Assembly (NCBI GenBank): GCA_025506515.1
Contig: CM046443.1
Location: 26,152,945-26,216,944, forward strand
Direction of reading: 5' to 3'
DNA from: Flaveria trinervia
Lineage: Eukaryota; Streptophyta; Magnoliopsida; Asterales; Asteraceae
DNA length: 64,000 nt
Shown here: in pieces, positions 45,280-58,159 of the stretch
Layout of the letters: every line of letters begins with the position of its first letter
How positions within the stretch are numbered: the first letter of the stretch is position 1
Program-made: the position numbers and the translations under genes
Notes under the pieces: generated by a model
Databases searched by the model: none
Told to the model about the DNA's origin: nothing
Seen by the model: only the letters and a program-made list of their open reading frames with translations

Positions 45280-48200
45280 CCCACTTATTGTTGGCAGTAA
45301 GATTGGTCTTTTTCCTTCTTGATCAGCTAAGAAGATGACCCAATTAAGCACTGGCCTGGAATAGATTTCTGAAATTTGGTTGGCATAGTATGGATAGGAG
45401 CCCTGACTTGGGGAACTGGACACAGGGCTGTGGTCCTATCCATGAAATCTACTTCCCATGTATAAGCCTGTAGGATTCTCTGGTGTATGCTCTGAGAAAC
45501 ATAATTTGTTCTTCCATGGTAAGATTTTCAGCTCCACCATCAAACATCCTTCACGCCCATACAGCTCTGAAATGTACTTAGCCTGTTTGCATTTTTGAGC
45601 TCAACTGTTGTGATCTGTCTGTATGCAAACTCATCTGGGTGAGTCCCTTCAAGTAACAGACTGAGCTCATTTTGTTTGAAGTTCTCAAGCCTCTTGTAGA
45701 CTAATCCCTTTTTAATCACTCTGTTCTCTAACATCTTTTGGGGTGGCTGTTTAGTTTCATAGACCTTTTGAAATCTTCTACAATTTCCCAGGGTGATACT
45801 ACAAGGACCACTGTGATCTCTTCATCTACGATCCTTTTTACTTGGCCCTTGTATCTCGAAGGAATGTCTTTCTTCACAATTCTGTGAGCCACCCTAGGAT
45901 CAGGCCATATTCTCACCTTTTCCTTTTGATATTGAAATATGTTAGCAAGGGTGTACAATCTCAGAGATTCTTTCTTCATGCTGATTATTGAGGAAGAAGC
46001 AGCATAAGTTTTGTCTATGCTTTTCAGCATCTCATCATCATGAAGCTTTTGCTGTTGTTCTTCTTCTATCTTTACTCTCACAGCTTCCATCTGTGAGGTG
46101 GAGTGATGGGCATAGGTTTGGCTTTAGGCAAAGTTAGGACTGCAGAAAAAGGCAGCCTATCTTCTTCCTCATCATCCTCTTCTTCTTCTTCTTCTAGCCT
46201 CAACACCCTTCTCTTCTTCTTCTTGGTGCATCATCGGCTGTTGGTTTTGAGGGTAAAGGAGTTGGTTAGTGGTTGTGGTAGTGGTGATTTTGAAGTGGGA
46301 GGTTTTGCAGGTTGTTCTAGCATTCTTGTAGTGAGTGAGGCTTTTGAGTGTTTTGCTAGTTCCTTTCTGTTCCCAGCACCTGCCTTATTTAGTGATTCAA
46401 TCACCAACCCTTAGTGTATGCTTCAGACGAACAGATCTTTGGTTATTGCCAAGATACTGTCCCTGGTCCATGACTTAATCTCGATCAATGATCTCCCAGG
46501 TATTTTGCAATGAATCTGATCATGATCTCTCGTCTTTCTCTTTCTAATGCATCATAACTTACCCATCTTGAGTTAATTTCTTCAACTTCAAGTCTCCTAA
46601 TCTCTGAGTCAAGCTGTGCAGTATCGAACCCCTGTCTATACAGTTGATCAATAATGGAGTCCATTGATTTACTGTGTGTAGCATCCGCCATTTTGATCAT
46701 CTCATCGAGTTTAGTTCTTTTTCTTTTCCTTCAACCTTCCTCTTCTTATATGTGACATGAAAGTCTTTGTGACTTTCACCCACTTGATCAATGTCAGCTC
46801 CCTTCACAACTCCTCTTCCTTCTCAGTCTCCTTATCTTTCGTCCCCTCTATGCTCTTCCTCTTTGCTTTCACTGACTGACTCTCCCCCTTTTTTGGTTGC
46901 ATTGGTTGCAAGGGTTTGAGTAGCAGAAAGCCTTGTGCTCACAATCTCCTTCACCAGGGGTTGTATGATTGAGGGAAGCCTCTCATCCATGGTTTTGATC
47001 ACAATGTCTGTGATCATTAGGGTGATGAGCGGTAGGGATTGCTGAAAGATAGCAGCTGTTTGCTCAGAGGGGTTCTGTCCCTGAGAAGCAGTGCCAGAAA
47101 TAGAAGCTGGTGGCTCGGAAGTTTTGAGTGGCTGAGTGTGTGGGAGACCTTCATGTGAAGGTGCCATCTGTGGGTTTATGTTGGTGGTAGATGGACTTGC
47201 TGTGTGAGAGAATTGGTCAAGTAGTCTTTGTAGTCTACTGACTTCTTCCTCAAGAATTGTGTTCTGGGCCAAAATATCATAAAAGAAGCCCAGGTCATCA
47301 TCAGCAGATGCTGAATCACCTGACCTCCTGCTTGTAGCAGGATGTACATGCACTGGGTGTAGACCAGTTTTAGCATGTGCCCCTTTTTCTTGGAACTGGG
47401 GACTTCCAGCCTCAGGACAATGTCCCTCATCAGCTGTTGCCTCTGGTGAGGTCTGAGCTATGTTACCAGCCTCAGTCTGATCATGTGCCGATTAAGAAGA
47501 GGTGGCAGCCTCACCAGATGTTCTGGTCTCCATATCCACACAAGGAGATAGAACAGTTAAACCCTTGTGTTGTGGGCTGTCAGAAGCATGTTGATCCTCT
47601 TCCTCAATTGTTGTGGTTTTCCCCATTGTTGGTGTTTGTTGGGGAGGGGAGAGGCATGCAGCTGAGTCAGCACGTTTGCAATAATGAGAGTAGGACTTTG
47701 TGGGGCGGTTGCAGTGGGAGATAGGGGAAAAGCAGTATGCACCTGGGGAGAATGGTGCTCTTCAATGGCAATCTCTCAAATGAGAAGATCCTAGATTAGT
47801 GGGTACCCCTTCTTTGGTTGCTGCAGGCTCCTTTGGAGAGGAATCCTGAGCGGCTGTGGCTGGGGAAGTCCTTGTATCCACTAGGGGGTTATAACCGTGG
47901 ATATAGCCTGCTTTTGTGGTGCAGGGGCATCCTCAGGGGACTCATTTCCCTGAGTAGCCTTTTTTGTCTTCTTTTTAGTGGGTTTGGTGGGGACTTTGGA
48001 TTTGGAGGTGGTGGCTGTGGGTTCCAGCTGCGTGGATTTGCGCAGCTTGGCAGCCATTTTTAGTGATTGGTCAGAGTTGTTCCGGGAGTATACTTCAGGC
48101 AATACAGTCATAGCAGGGACTCCCAGGCTAGCAAGTCCCTCAGCTTGAAGCTGGTTTAGTTATGGCCATTATGAACCGAGGATATAATATCCAACGGTTA

Positions 48201-48767
48201 GCAAGTTGTTTTTGGGCCATATCCTTGAGCTCTAAAAATAGTATTTCAGAAAAATATAAAGGTGTTGCTCAAGGATGGAGTACATTACCTGTTGCCACCT
48301 TGTGGACATTTGATCCCATGATGAAGTCTTGGGGGCAAGGCAGACATTTACCAGGTGAAAGATGAGACGTTCGGCATCCTGGAAATGTTTCTTCAATATG
48401 GTAGATGCACTCAGGTTACCCTGGTATCCATGCTGGGCAAATGATTGATCGATTGTGCCCTTGGATAACCAGTTGGGAAAGTGGCATCATCCAGATTGAG
48501 GGTTGGCGAAGAATGTCTGGAGTAATGATCACTTTTTGATGATGGACAAACGATTGAAGAGACTCTGTGTCATTCTCCTCAGAGACAAGAGTGACATTGT
48601 CCAGAATTGGTTAAGAGATTCGGCATATATGGTGGGATTTAACAGAAAACCGTTTTGTAAGGTGACTGAACCGTTAAATCAATGGCGTTGTGAAACTTGG
48701 TCCAGTATGGCGATTTTGTGAGATGTGCGACACAGTTGTGTCGAGGTTTTATTTGCATGGTCGCCAT
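45280..48767 (-). pseudogene. Element C ORF3 (env-like position), broken
   Basis: The start at 48767 begins MATMQIKPRHNCVAHL, as in A. The N-terminal domain continues to about 48370 in shifting frames. Fragments 48111-47881 (Lys/Thr/Pro-rich), 47742-47557, 47353-46832 (173 residues with a coiled coil, FYDILAQNTILEEEVSRL, then VIKTMDERLPSIIQPLV), 46700-46485, 46090-45728 (WPDPRVAHRIVKKDIP, VVSPWEIVEDFK) and 45734-45540 (a VYKRLENFKQNELSLLLEG module) follow. The function is unknown. The family resembles A closely and B/D only in the N-terminal part. Confidence 0.76.
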
Positions 48768-48848
48768 TGATGAAGAGAGGTTACAGAGTTTTTTTTTGAA
48801 CGTTAGGTTTGAGAAGAGAAGAAAGTAAAAACTCTGAAGGTGGGATAA

Positions 48849-48860
48849 GGTATTTAAGGG
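48849..48860 (-). promoter_or_regulatory. TATA-like box upstream of element C ORF3
   Basis: The minus strand reads CCCTTAAATACC, about 85 bp before the ORF3 ATG. It aligns with CTATAAATACC in A and has lost the central TATA. The palindrome cluster starts just upstream at 48870. Confidence 0.42.
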
Positions 48861-48869
48861 TAGGGTTAG

Positions 48870-49663
48870 AAAATGACTGAAGGTTTTGGTGTTAGTCATC
48901 AGTTGTTGAAACTACTGATGACGTGGTATTAACGTTCAGAGGTTTGAAATGACTGACCGTATTGGTGTGATCAGCAGTTGTTATACAACAACTGAAGACT
49001 TGGTTTTAACCGTCAGACGTTGAAACAGCTGAAGTCTCTGATTTAGTCATCAGTAGTTATAAAACTACTGAAGATTAGTCATCAGTAGTTTTAAAACTAC
49101 TGAAGACAGTTTTGACTTCAGGTGGTGAAACAACTGAGGACTTGGTATTAGTCATCAGTAGTTGTGAAACTACTAAAGACTTTGGTTTTACCATCAGTTG
49201 TTGTAAACAACTGAAGACTTGGTGTTAGTCATCAGTAGTTGTGAAACTACTGAAGACATGGTATTGCTTCAGTTGTTTAGAAGGAAACAGCAGTTGGGAA
49301 ACTACTGAAGAGAAAAAGGCTCATCAGTAGTTGTCGTCAATTCATTGCTTTTCAGCTGTTTCAGTCTGACCTCCACTCTTACTCATCAGACTTAGATCTG
49401 AGTTTCAGACGTTTCATTGGTCATCAGTACTTATCTGCATTTCTGACGTCAGTAGTTGTGGCTACAACAGCTGTTGTGACTACATCAGCTGTTGTAACTA
49501 CATCAGCTGTTTCAACAAATAAAGTACTTGAGTACTGAGAAGTTAATCTTTAGTAGTTTAAAAAACTTCTGAGGGAGGATAACTTCAGTACTTATATATG
49601 ACAATAATAAACTAATGATCATCAGTACTTGTGAGCTGAGATCACCAGTAGTTGTCACTTATT
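48870..49663 (-). repeat. Palindrome-rich spacer between element C pol and ORF3
   Basis: About 0.8 kb without a gene, filled with CATCAGTAGTT and AACTACTGA pairs plus CAACAGCTG variants. The best units, near 49040-49110 and 49150-49260, can fold on themselves. Same vocabulary as the A spacer and the family's U3. Confidence 0.9.
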
Positions 49664-50517
49664 CTAGCTGCAGCATACCAAGCCTAACACTAGGTTTTGG
49701 AAAGTTGTGCTATCCAAGGGCTTAGTGAAAATGTCTGCAAGCTCATCAGCACTAGGAACAAATTTTGGATCAATCAGACCTTTTTCAAAACAATCTAATA
49801 AAATGGTGTCTGATTTCAATATGTTTAGTCCTAGAGTGCTGAACAGGATTCTTGACAATGCAAAGAGCTGAAGAGCTATCCATTAACAATGGGGTCTTAG
49901 TCTCTGTTATGCCATAATCCAATAATTGGTTTTGAAGCCAGAGTACTGAGATGTACAGCTTGCAGCAGCAATGTACTCTCCTTCAGCAGTTGATGTAGCA
50001 ACTGAGGTCTGCTTCTTACTCTGCCAAGAAATCAAGCAGTTGCCTAAGAATTGGCATCCTCCAAAAGTGGACTTTCTTGTCAACTTACACCCTGCATAGT
50101 CACTGTCAGAAAAAGCAACTAATTTACCAGAATGTCTAGAAGAATACCATAAACCTAGAGATGGAGTGCCTTGCAAATATCTAAAGATCCTCTTGACTGC
50201 AATCAAATGAGACTCCTTAGGTGCAGCCTGAAATCCAGCACAAACACATGTAGCAAACATAAATATGGTCTAGAAGCTGTTAAGTACATCAAGGACCCAA
50301 TCATACATTTGTAAAGTGTTTCATCAACCATTTTACCTTTCTGATCTGTATCCAGTTGTGTGGTGTTGCACATGGGAGTAGAACAGGGCTTACACTTTTG
50401 TAAATCAAACTTTTCCAAAAGATCTTTTGTGTATTTGGACTGATGAATGAAAATTCCATCAGCCTTTTGTTTGATTTGCAAACCCAGAAAGAACTGTAAT
50501 TCTCCTATGGCACTCAT
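49664..50517 (-). pseudogene. Element C RNase H and connection
   Basis: Frames 50517-50203 (MSAIGELQFFLGLQIKQ, MIGSLMYLTASRP), 50260-49907 (FSDSDYAGCKLTRKS, STAEGEYIAAAS) and 49858-49664 (FVPSADELADIFTKPLDS) give the full copia RNase H order. Single-base shifts separate them. STAEAEY is changed to STAEGEY. Confidence 0.9.
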
Positions 50518-50539
50518 TTCAAACTTCTGTTCATTTTTT

Positions 50540-51184
50540 TCAACTTTGTAAAGGCATCACAAACTGTGGATCAGAGGATGCAAAAATAATATCATCTACA
50601 TAAATTTGAACAAGTAGATTATGCTGCCCAGCTTTCTTAATGAATAAAGTCTTATCTATGGAGCCTCTAGTGAAATTATTTTCCAAAAGAAAGTTTGATA
50701 ATGTCTCATACCAGGCTCTAGGAGCTTGTTTCAACCCATAGAGAGCCTTATCAAGCTTATACACCCAATTAGGATGTTTATTGTCCTCAAAACCTGGTGG
50801 TTGACATACATAAACCTCTTCTTTAATTTTCCCATACAAGAATGCACTTTTGACATCCATTTGAAAAACTTTAAGGTTGTGATAAGCAGCATAAGCTAAA
50901 AACAATCGAATTGCTTCCAGTCTGGCTACAGGGGCAAAGGTTTCATTATAATCAATACCTTCCTCTTGTGAAAACCCCTGTACAACCAGTCTCGCCTTGT
51001 TCTTAACAATAAGCCCATTTTCATCAGTTTTTGTTCCTAAACACCATTTTAGTGCCTATTGCACACTTACCTGGAGGTAGAGGAACCAGTTCCCACACTT
51101 GCTGTTTCTTGAACTGAAGAAGCTCAAGCTGCATGGCTTCAACCCATCCATTGTCCCTTAAAGCAATGTGGTAGTTCTTTGGCT
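50540..51184 (-). pseudogene. Element C reverse transcriptase
   Basis: Frame 50905-50540 has MFLAYAAYHNLKVFQMDVKS, VYVCQPPGFEDNKHP, LYGLKQAPRAWYETL and the intact YVDDIIFAS. Upstream (51150-50910) the entry motifs, including EGFDYNETFAPVARLEA-like, are readable with indels. It is the uninterrupted counterpart used to place the B insertion in A. Confidence 0.9.
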
Positions 51185-52497
51185 CTAGCTGACTGATGAA
51201 GAGAGCATAGAAGCAGAAATAGATAATTGACTTCTTGTTGAAATGCCAGCATTGATATCACCAATGATTTGAGACATAGGGTGATTCTTCAGATCTTGGT
51301 ACACAATAAGATCTTTGCAAGTGTTTGTAGCAGGCTCAGCAGCAACAGATGGTGATGGTGAAGCATTTCCTTGAAACCAATCAGTAGATGGTAATTCAAA
51401 GGAAGTTGAAGTTGTAGAAATCTCATCAGCATTTGTTGTGGATTGTGCTACTGAAGCTACAGGAACGTCAGGTCTAGCTGAATCAGACAGTTGATCACTA
51501 AACTTGAAAAGGTGATTACTGATATCATCATCATCATCAGTAACACTAGATGGATGACTAGCTACAGAAGATGATGGTTTCATATGATCTGCAATAGCAG
51601 GTGGTTGATAAGGAACATATTGCAGAATGTCCAGATCAAACAACTCCATAGGGTTTTGTGGAATTGTATCCTTAAGGGATTCATTGAACTTCACATGCAA
51701 GGTTTCTTCAACTATCTTTGTCCGACAGTTGAATACTCTATAAGCCTTGCAAGTCAATGAATACCCAACAAAATACCCTGCATCCACCTTAGAATCAAAC
51801 TTTTGGAGTTGATCCTTTGTGTTGAGAATGTAACAGGGACACCCAAATGCTCTAAGGAATGAAATCAAAGGGGCTAAATGATGTAAAACTTCATAAGGAG
51901 TTTTCATCAACCTCTGATTTACTAGGCTCTATTCTGTACATAGTAGGCTGTATTGACAGCTTCAGCCCAAAAGGTCAGTGGCAGACCAGAATCAGCCAAC
52001 ATGGACCTTGCAGCTTCAATGAGGGTCCTGTCTTTCTCTTCACTACTCCATTTTGCTCTGGAGTCCTTGGGATGCTATACTGCCTCTTGATTCCCTTTGA
52101 CAAGTAAAACTCATCAAGAGTGGTTTCTGAATTCAGTACCATTGTCACTCCTCACACACTTAACTTGTAGGGAATACTGCTTCTCAACGTGTAACACAAA
52201 GTTCATAATGGACTGAGCAGCCTCATCCTTTGAATGCAAGAAGAAGGTCCATACATATCTAGAGTAATCATCCACAATTACCAGACAATATTTCTTCTTT
52301 GCCATACTCATTACCTTCACAGGACCAAAAAGATCCATGTGCAGTAGTTGTAAGCAGGCATTAGACTTGGACTCTTCTATGGTTGGGAATGAAACTTTAT
52401 GTTGTTTCCCTTTTAAGCATGCAGTGCAGATTTCATCACAATTGAACTCCTTTAATGGAAGACCTCTCACTAAACTCTTGTGGATCAGCTGATTCAT
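51185..52497 (-). pseudogene. Element C integrase and C-terminal linker
   Basis: Frame 52497-52114 has CTACLKGKQHKVS, MDLFGPVKV and RSDNGTEFRN. The Glu motif (NGVVKRKT-like, near 52050) falls in a frameshifted piece. Frame 51910-51185 (241 residues) holds TPYEVLHHLAPLISF, YFVGYSLTCKAYRVFN and an acidic Ser-rich linker ending in NHPMSQIIGDI. Two acidic catalytic residues are intact. Confidence 0.88.
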
Positions 52498-52639
52498 GTT
52501 TTTGAGATTAACATGACCAGCCTTCTATGCCACAGTTAGATTCTTGGAGACAGGCCTTGGAGAACAAGCATGGATGGCCTCTCAAATCAATTTTCTTTGA
52601 TAGATCCAAGGCATATACTACTTCCTATCCTGTTAGCCT

Positions 52640-52960
52640 TCAGGAGAGTATTATCATCCAGTACTTGTCAATCAGGCTCAGAACCTTGGAAGACAGAATC
52701 CTACAGTTCTGGCTTGTGAAAAGAGCAACATGTCCTTTGTCACACATCTGACTGACACTCAACAGATTGTATTTGAGATTCTCCACATGGTTGACATCAT
52801 CAAATCTAATATCTCCATTAGACACAAATCCCTTTCCAATGATGTAACCTTTAGCATCATTTCCAAATGAGACAAGTCCCTTCTTTCCCTGAGAGTAATC
52901 ATGAAGAAGAGAGCTACTCCCAGTCATGTGCATGGATCCTCCACTGTCCACATACCAGAT
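52640..52960 (-). pseudogene. Element C aspartic protease
   Basis: The catalytic stretch reads YVDSGGSMHMTGS, with the frame open from 52951. It continues through FGNDAKGYIIGKGF and NLLSVSQMCDKG. The C-terminus loses phase near 52660. Confidence 0.88.
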
Positions 52961-53005
52961 GCTTCTTTGGCATGCTGAAGAACCTGCACAATCATAAGAA
53001 ACTAG

Positions 53006-54278
53006 TTAGCTTTGGAGACCTAAACCTTTTTGGTTTTGGGACTGACTTATCAACAGATTTAACCATAGCTGGTTTCTTATGATTAACAGCTGATGAAGAT
53101 GGAGATGGTGCTGAAATGGATTTGGGCCTGGAAATCCTCTCCAGTGGTTGATCACATGGGTTTCAAGTTGGTTAACTCTCCCCAACAGATGCTGAACCAT
53201 CAAACAAGCTGTGTCTGATTTGAAGCTCGAGCTTTCAGTTCATTTGACACTCCAGAGCTTGTTTTTGATGAGTTCCTGTGACCCACCATTCCTCCTTCTT
53301 AGACTTACAGACTTAGTCTTATGTTTATCATGAGGAACAATATCAGCTGTCTTCTGATAAACCGCATCCTTCATAGTGGATTTGGGTAAGGCCTTGGGTT
53401 TATCAGGTTGAGATGATTGTGGTACAAACTTGGTCTCAAACTCAGTTTTCATTTTATTTATTTCTAGTTTAATGAGCTCATCTCTTTGGAGCTTTAAACC
53501 CTTTTGTACCAACATTCATCAGATAGATGATTGAATTTACCACAAATTTCACATGGTTTATTCTTCATCTTGGACATCTTTACTGCTGAAGTGGAAACTA
53601 CTAAAGGTGTGATCTTCAGTACTTTCCTCCTATCAGTACTAGGTACTAAGGATTTGTAACAGCTGAAGACTGGTAATTCAATTGTTTTCCATCCGTCCTA
53701 ATAGACCGTTTGATGGATTCCTCAGCAGTTGTTAGTCCTTGTATTTTGACTGATTTGAAATGCTTTTCAGATGTTGGGTCTCTTTCAGTACTTGAGGTAC
53801 ATTGAGGAACAACATCTGAAGTACTCAGCTTCATATGAGTCTGAGTAGTTAGACCATCAGTCAATTTATTTGTTGAGATCTTAACATTGGTTTCATTCTC
53901 TAATCTTAGATTATCATTGGAGAATGACTCACACGATAATGTGGTTTGGAGATTGCTTTCACTTTCAGACTTAACTATGGAGTTAGGAGTAAAGTCTGTT
54001 GGTGGAGCAGTATGGTTGTAACCAATACCAAACTTCACATTTGAAGCAGTTTGCTTGCTAAGAAGCATTTCAAATCCCTTGCATGATGAGACCCAGCGGT
54101 CACACTCAACTTGGGTCACTGCAAGTTTTTCTTTGAGACTCCTGTGGTCTTCCAGAATAACCTCTAGCTTGGCCTTTTCATCATTTAATTGGCATTTAAG
54201 TTTATAAATCTCATCACTTTTACTGTTAAGAGCAGACTCATACTTAGCTTTTCTTTGAAATGATTTTCTCAAGCTCAA
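53006..54278 (-). pseudogene. Element C Gag C-terminal half
   Basis: Frame 54278-53646 (210 residues) is a coiled coil (NSKSDEIYKLKCQLNDEKAK) followed by a Ser/Thr-rich tail. A second knuckle, CEICGKFNHLSDEC, is readable near 53520-53560 between frames. Frames 53515-53240 and 53203-53006 are Lys-rich with VQHLLGRVNQLE. LTR-type CTTCAG/AGTACT words occur at 53580-53700. Confidence 0.83.
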
Positions 54279-54383
54279 GTTTTGATTTATTAATGCTACA
54301 TTTGCCTCTCTAATAGAGACAAAGGCAGCTATGCATGATTCAAAACATAACTTGGCTTTAGCCTCTGAAGATACCTGAGTTAC

Positions 54384-55892
54384 CTATGAAGATGATGCAT
54401 TTGAACAGGAACCCTCAGTAGACTCCAGGGCCATGAGAGCAAGATTTCCAAAAGGGTGTTCACCACCATGTTGACTAGCACCAGCATAGTATTGCTCAGT
54501 GTGACCAGACAAGTTATCAGGTAAGCTACTCCAGTCAACGACTGCAGGTGTGAAGAAGCTGTGATGAGGTTGTGATTGAGATGAAGATGGTTGAGGTTCT
54601 GGTAGTGCATGAGGTTGTGGTACTATAGGAGCTTGAACTTGATTTGACTGTGGCATATAATAGCAGGGATAAGGATATGGCATTTGACCCTGAGGAACAA
54701 AATATGCAGGAGAATGAGGGTGTGATGATATGACTAGAACCGGCAGAAGAATGTTGCCCTTTTGATTGTGAATTGTTATTTGAAAAGTCAAAAAGGGTGC
54801 AGAAGAGTTAGGTCCAGTTGATCTACACTCTCTTGCAAAGTGTCCAAGCCTATGGCATTTGTGACACTTCAACTGCTCTTGTCAAAACCGACTTTGGTTT
54901 TGTCAGAGAGTCCAGGAAATTTCCTGCCAGTTCTCTTGTAGAATTTCTGAGAACTGATATTGATCAAGGCCATTTGGCTCAAAATATCCATCTCTTCTAG
55001 ATCATCATCAGCAATGCCCTTCAAATCATCCATGATAAAGCATAGATTGTCACTATTATTACCAGGATGACAATCAACACTCACAAAGGCATGATTAGAA
55101 TTGTTTGAGGTGAAATCAATATGCTCATCATAGTGGCATTCTGATCCAGCATACTCTGACTCATGACTTACCAAGGCAGTGTTTCCTGGTACAAAATCAT
55201 CAGTGAGCTTTCCAGATGATGACAGTTTCGTTTCTGTTCTATCTCTCTCTCAAATGTGAGCAATTTCCCATGGATTTGGGTGAGAGATAGTTTGTCCAAA
55301 TTTGCACTGGAGCGTAGGACAATAGTATATGTGTCCCATCTCTCAGGCAGTGATCTGAGAAATCTGTTATTCATCTGGCTATTTGTGTACTCATGTTTGA
55401 CCATTTTTAATTCAGAGATCAAACAAGAGAACCGCTCAAACTGTTGGGTTAGTGTCTCACCCTTCCTATGAGAGAATGTCTCATATTGTTGGGCAAGGAT
55501 TTCTCTATTATTTGCCAAGACCTCATCTGTTCCTCCAAATTGTTCTTTCAAGGCATTCCAGAGGTCATGGGCAGTTTCATAATGCATTAGCCCAGAATAG
55601 ATTTCATTGGGCAGAGCCATGGCCAGAATTCCATGGGCTTTTGCATCAATCTCAAACAATTTCTTATCCTCATCTGAGTATTGCTCCCTCCTCTTCGGAA
55701 CCATTGATTGGTTTCCGGGTTATTCACCATAGGCTTGTGTGGACCATGTACCACTGATGTCCAACAACCTGAGCTGTTAACAGACATGTGATGGAGCATT
55801 CGTCGTTGCCATATGTTATACTCATTCCTAACCAGCATCGGAGGCTTGGTTGAGGAACCAGTATTGTGAGGATCATTGGAAGGAGTAGTCAT
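54384..55892 (-). pseudogene. Element C Gag N-terminal half with first zinc knuckle
   Basis: It starts at 55892 (MTTPSNDPHNTGSSTK). Frame 55704-55168 carries DLWNALKEQFGG, ILAQQYETFSHRKGETL and FLRSLPERWDTY, the copia Gag core. Frame 55174-54869 is an acidic connector. Frame 54872-54384 begins with CHKCHRLGHFAREC and then a Pro/Gln/Ser-rich stretch. Three single-base shifts separate otherwise well kept pieces. Confidence 0.9.
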
Positions 55893-56111
55893 TTTAGGTC
55901 CAAATACAATTTAATTCAAGCTTTTTAAAAGATTTTACACAGACTACAACGGACTCAATGAAAACCAAGAATAAATCTCAGGATGAATGACCAAAAACAC
56001 AGAAAATTCAATCTCTATAACCGTTTCTTGCAAAAATGCTAATTCAATCAAACTTGGATCTTGGATAGCAGTTTCAATGATCAATTATTAGATCGATCAA
56101 TGATTAACCTT

Positions 56112-56123
56112 GCTCTGATACCA
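56112..56123 (-). other. Primer binding site of element C
   Basis: The minus strand reads TGGTATCAGAGC, two bases inside the LTR edge at 56126. Confidence 0.93.
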
Positions 56124-56125
56124 TT

Positions 56126-57013
56126 TGAAAGGATCAGAGATCTCAAGTTTGATGGATTAGAGTGTAATGCAGCGGAATAGAACAAGAATTAGACAAATTA
56201 TAGCAAGAATTTGATATTCGTATGCATTAAGAACAAATACGGTTGTAAAGAGAAAATATATTTCTGTGAAAAGGAATGTTTCAATAATATCAAATGTTTC
56301 TGCTCAATCATTCACCGATTACAATTAGGTTGACACTTCTTATATAGAGTGCAATCACTGCTGATATCATGGGATAGTGACATCTGACAGATTTGTTACA
56401 AAAATAACTAAAACTTAACAAACTACTGAAATATTCATAACTACTGAGAACATATCAGAGTGCTAAGTATAAAACATAAAACTACTGATACGAAACTACT
56501 GAAACTACAACGACCGAAGAACAAGCTCTTCAGTCGTTTTACAAAACTACTGAAAAAGAAAAACATAAAACTACTGAAAGAAAACCGTCACAACTACTGA
56601 AGAAGACCTCTTCAGCTGTTGTGACAACGTCTGATACTTGGTCTTCAGCACTTGTGTCTTCAGACTTTGTCTTCAGCACTTGTGTCTTCAGACTTTGTCT
56701 TCAGCACTTGTGTCTTCAGACTTTGTCTTCAGCACTGTGTCTTCAGACTTTGTCTTCAGCACTTGTGTTCAGACTTTGTCTTCAGCACTTGTGTTCAGAC
56801 TTTGTCTTCAGCACTTGTGTTCAGACTTTGTCTTCAGCACTTGTCTTCAGACTTTGTCTTCAGCACTTGTGTTCAAACTTTGTCTTCAGCACTTGTCTTC
56901 AGACTTTGTCTTCAGCACTTGTCTTCAGCTGTTGTGGACTTCAGCAGTTGTTGTGACGTCTGTGGGACTTTAAGGTATTTCTGATCCGGCTCATTGGTTC
57001 TTTTGGTCCAACA
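56126..57013 (-). repeat. Element C 5' LTR
   Basis: 888 bp, TGAAAGG to CCAACA. The TATA box CTATATAAG is at 56339-56347. The U3 array at 56638-56935 has ten CAGACTTTGTC units, one fewer than in the 3' LTR. Confidence 0.95.
56638..56935. repeat. U3 minisatellite in element C 5' LTR
   Basis: Same half-unit structure as 44835-45160, ten units, with one unit variant CAAACTTTGTC and one shortened GCACTGTGT. Confidence 0.95.
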
Positions 57014-58067
57014 TGCTTTGTCAAACATGAACTTGCTGCTTGTTAGGTTCTGAGGGAACCGCCTTCCAGTTCTCTTAAAGAACTTTTTTGCCCTGTAGGT
57101 TAAATGAGCCATTTGTTGGACAATGTCCATGTATTCCACCTTATCCGGGCTGAAATACTCCAGATCTACAAAACATAACTGAAAATCATTAGAGTGTCCA
57201 CTCCTTGAGACAAAAGCACAACTGTCCTGAAAGGGACTGGCTGAGCTTGTTGAGACCTTGGGGTCTCAAGGAATGTGATGTAAGGCCCAGAAGAGTTGGA
57301 TGGCTGTTGGGAGTACGACAAGTACTACTGACGTTGAGGGGGTCTTGAGTCTTCAGCAACCATGAGAGCATTGCTTGAGGAAAGGCTTGAAGATTTGCTT
57401 TCTTGATGACCATTCTTGTTTTCCATCTCTACACGGTATCCATTAAGAATACCATATAGCTCAGTCATTATGAGTGTGTTTAGGTTTACTGTTCTCTTGA
57501 TGGAGACACAGTAGAACGTCCACTTGTTGGGAAGTGCACTCATGAATTTTCTTGAGAGGTCTCTTAATTCAAGAGCTATTCCCACAGACTGAAGGGAAGA
57601 GATAAGATCCATGTACCTGAAGTATTGCTGGTGCAAGGTCTCTCCAACAATATTCGTAAAATCTCAAATTGCTGCTTCAGAGAATCTTTCTTTGAATCAT
57701 TGGAGTTGGAGTACATCAGGGTTAAGGCATCAAACAGTCGCTTAGAAGTTGTGCAATTCTCAAACCCCGCCATAATGGAGTTGGGAAATGCTATCATCAG
57801 GACTGTCATTACCTTTTCATCATGTCTATCTGCTTGAGGTGTTCTTCAGAGTAGTCCTCCACTACCTTTTCTATCATGGCACCACCACCAACAAGTGAAG
57901 CCACCTTTGGTTTGTAGGGACCATGGGCAATGGATTTTCACATGTGGCTATCTTGATATCTGATGAACCCTTCTATCATATGCTCCATTGTCTGAAGTTC
58001 TCTGGGTGATGATGGGTGCTTTAGTCATCGTCCCCATTTCACATTTAGATATCTAGTTCAAGGCCAT
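57014..58067 (-). pseudogene. Element D Gag, N-terminal part (upstream of element C)
   Basis: By homology with B the start is the ATG at 58067, but codon five is TAG. Frames 57809-57576, 57636-57325 (FMSALPNKWTFYCVSIKRT), 57413-57189 and 57139-57014 (MEYMDIVQQMAHLTYRAKKFFKRTGRRF) are in different phases. The last is cut by element C at FDKA and resumes at 44320. Confidence 0.87.
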
Positions 58068-58145
58068 GTTTTGAGTGTAGTGAAAGAGTGAGTAAACAAG
58101 ACGTTGATTAGGATGGTTAGATCATACAATCAAGAGTCTAAGAAG

Positions 58146-58157
58146 CTCTAGTTCCAA
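58146..58157 (-). other. Degenerate primer binding site of element D
   Basis: The minus strand reads TGGAACTAGAGC, against TGGTATCAGAGC in A, B and C. The position is right, next to the LTR at 58160. Decayed after insertion. Confidence 0.75.
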
Positions 58158-58159
58158 TT

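Larger units (their letters stand above)
44321..57013 (-). mobile_element. Element C: complete Ty1/copia Sirevirus-like retrotransposon (12.7 kb)
   Basis: LTRs at 44321-45233 and 56126-57013, with a perfect TGCTT target duplication (44316-44320 and 57014-57018). It is inserted in element D gag between FDKA and the zinc knuckle. Same family as A. LTRs differ at few positions besides the repeat array, so it is fairly young. Catalytic motifs of protease, integrase and reverse transcriptase are better kept than in A, but frames are interrupted by single-base changes. Confidence 0.96.
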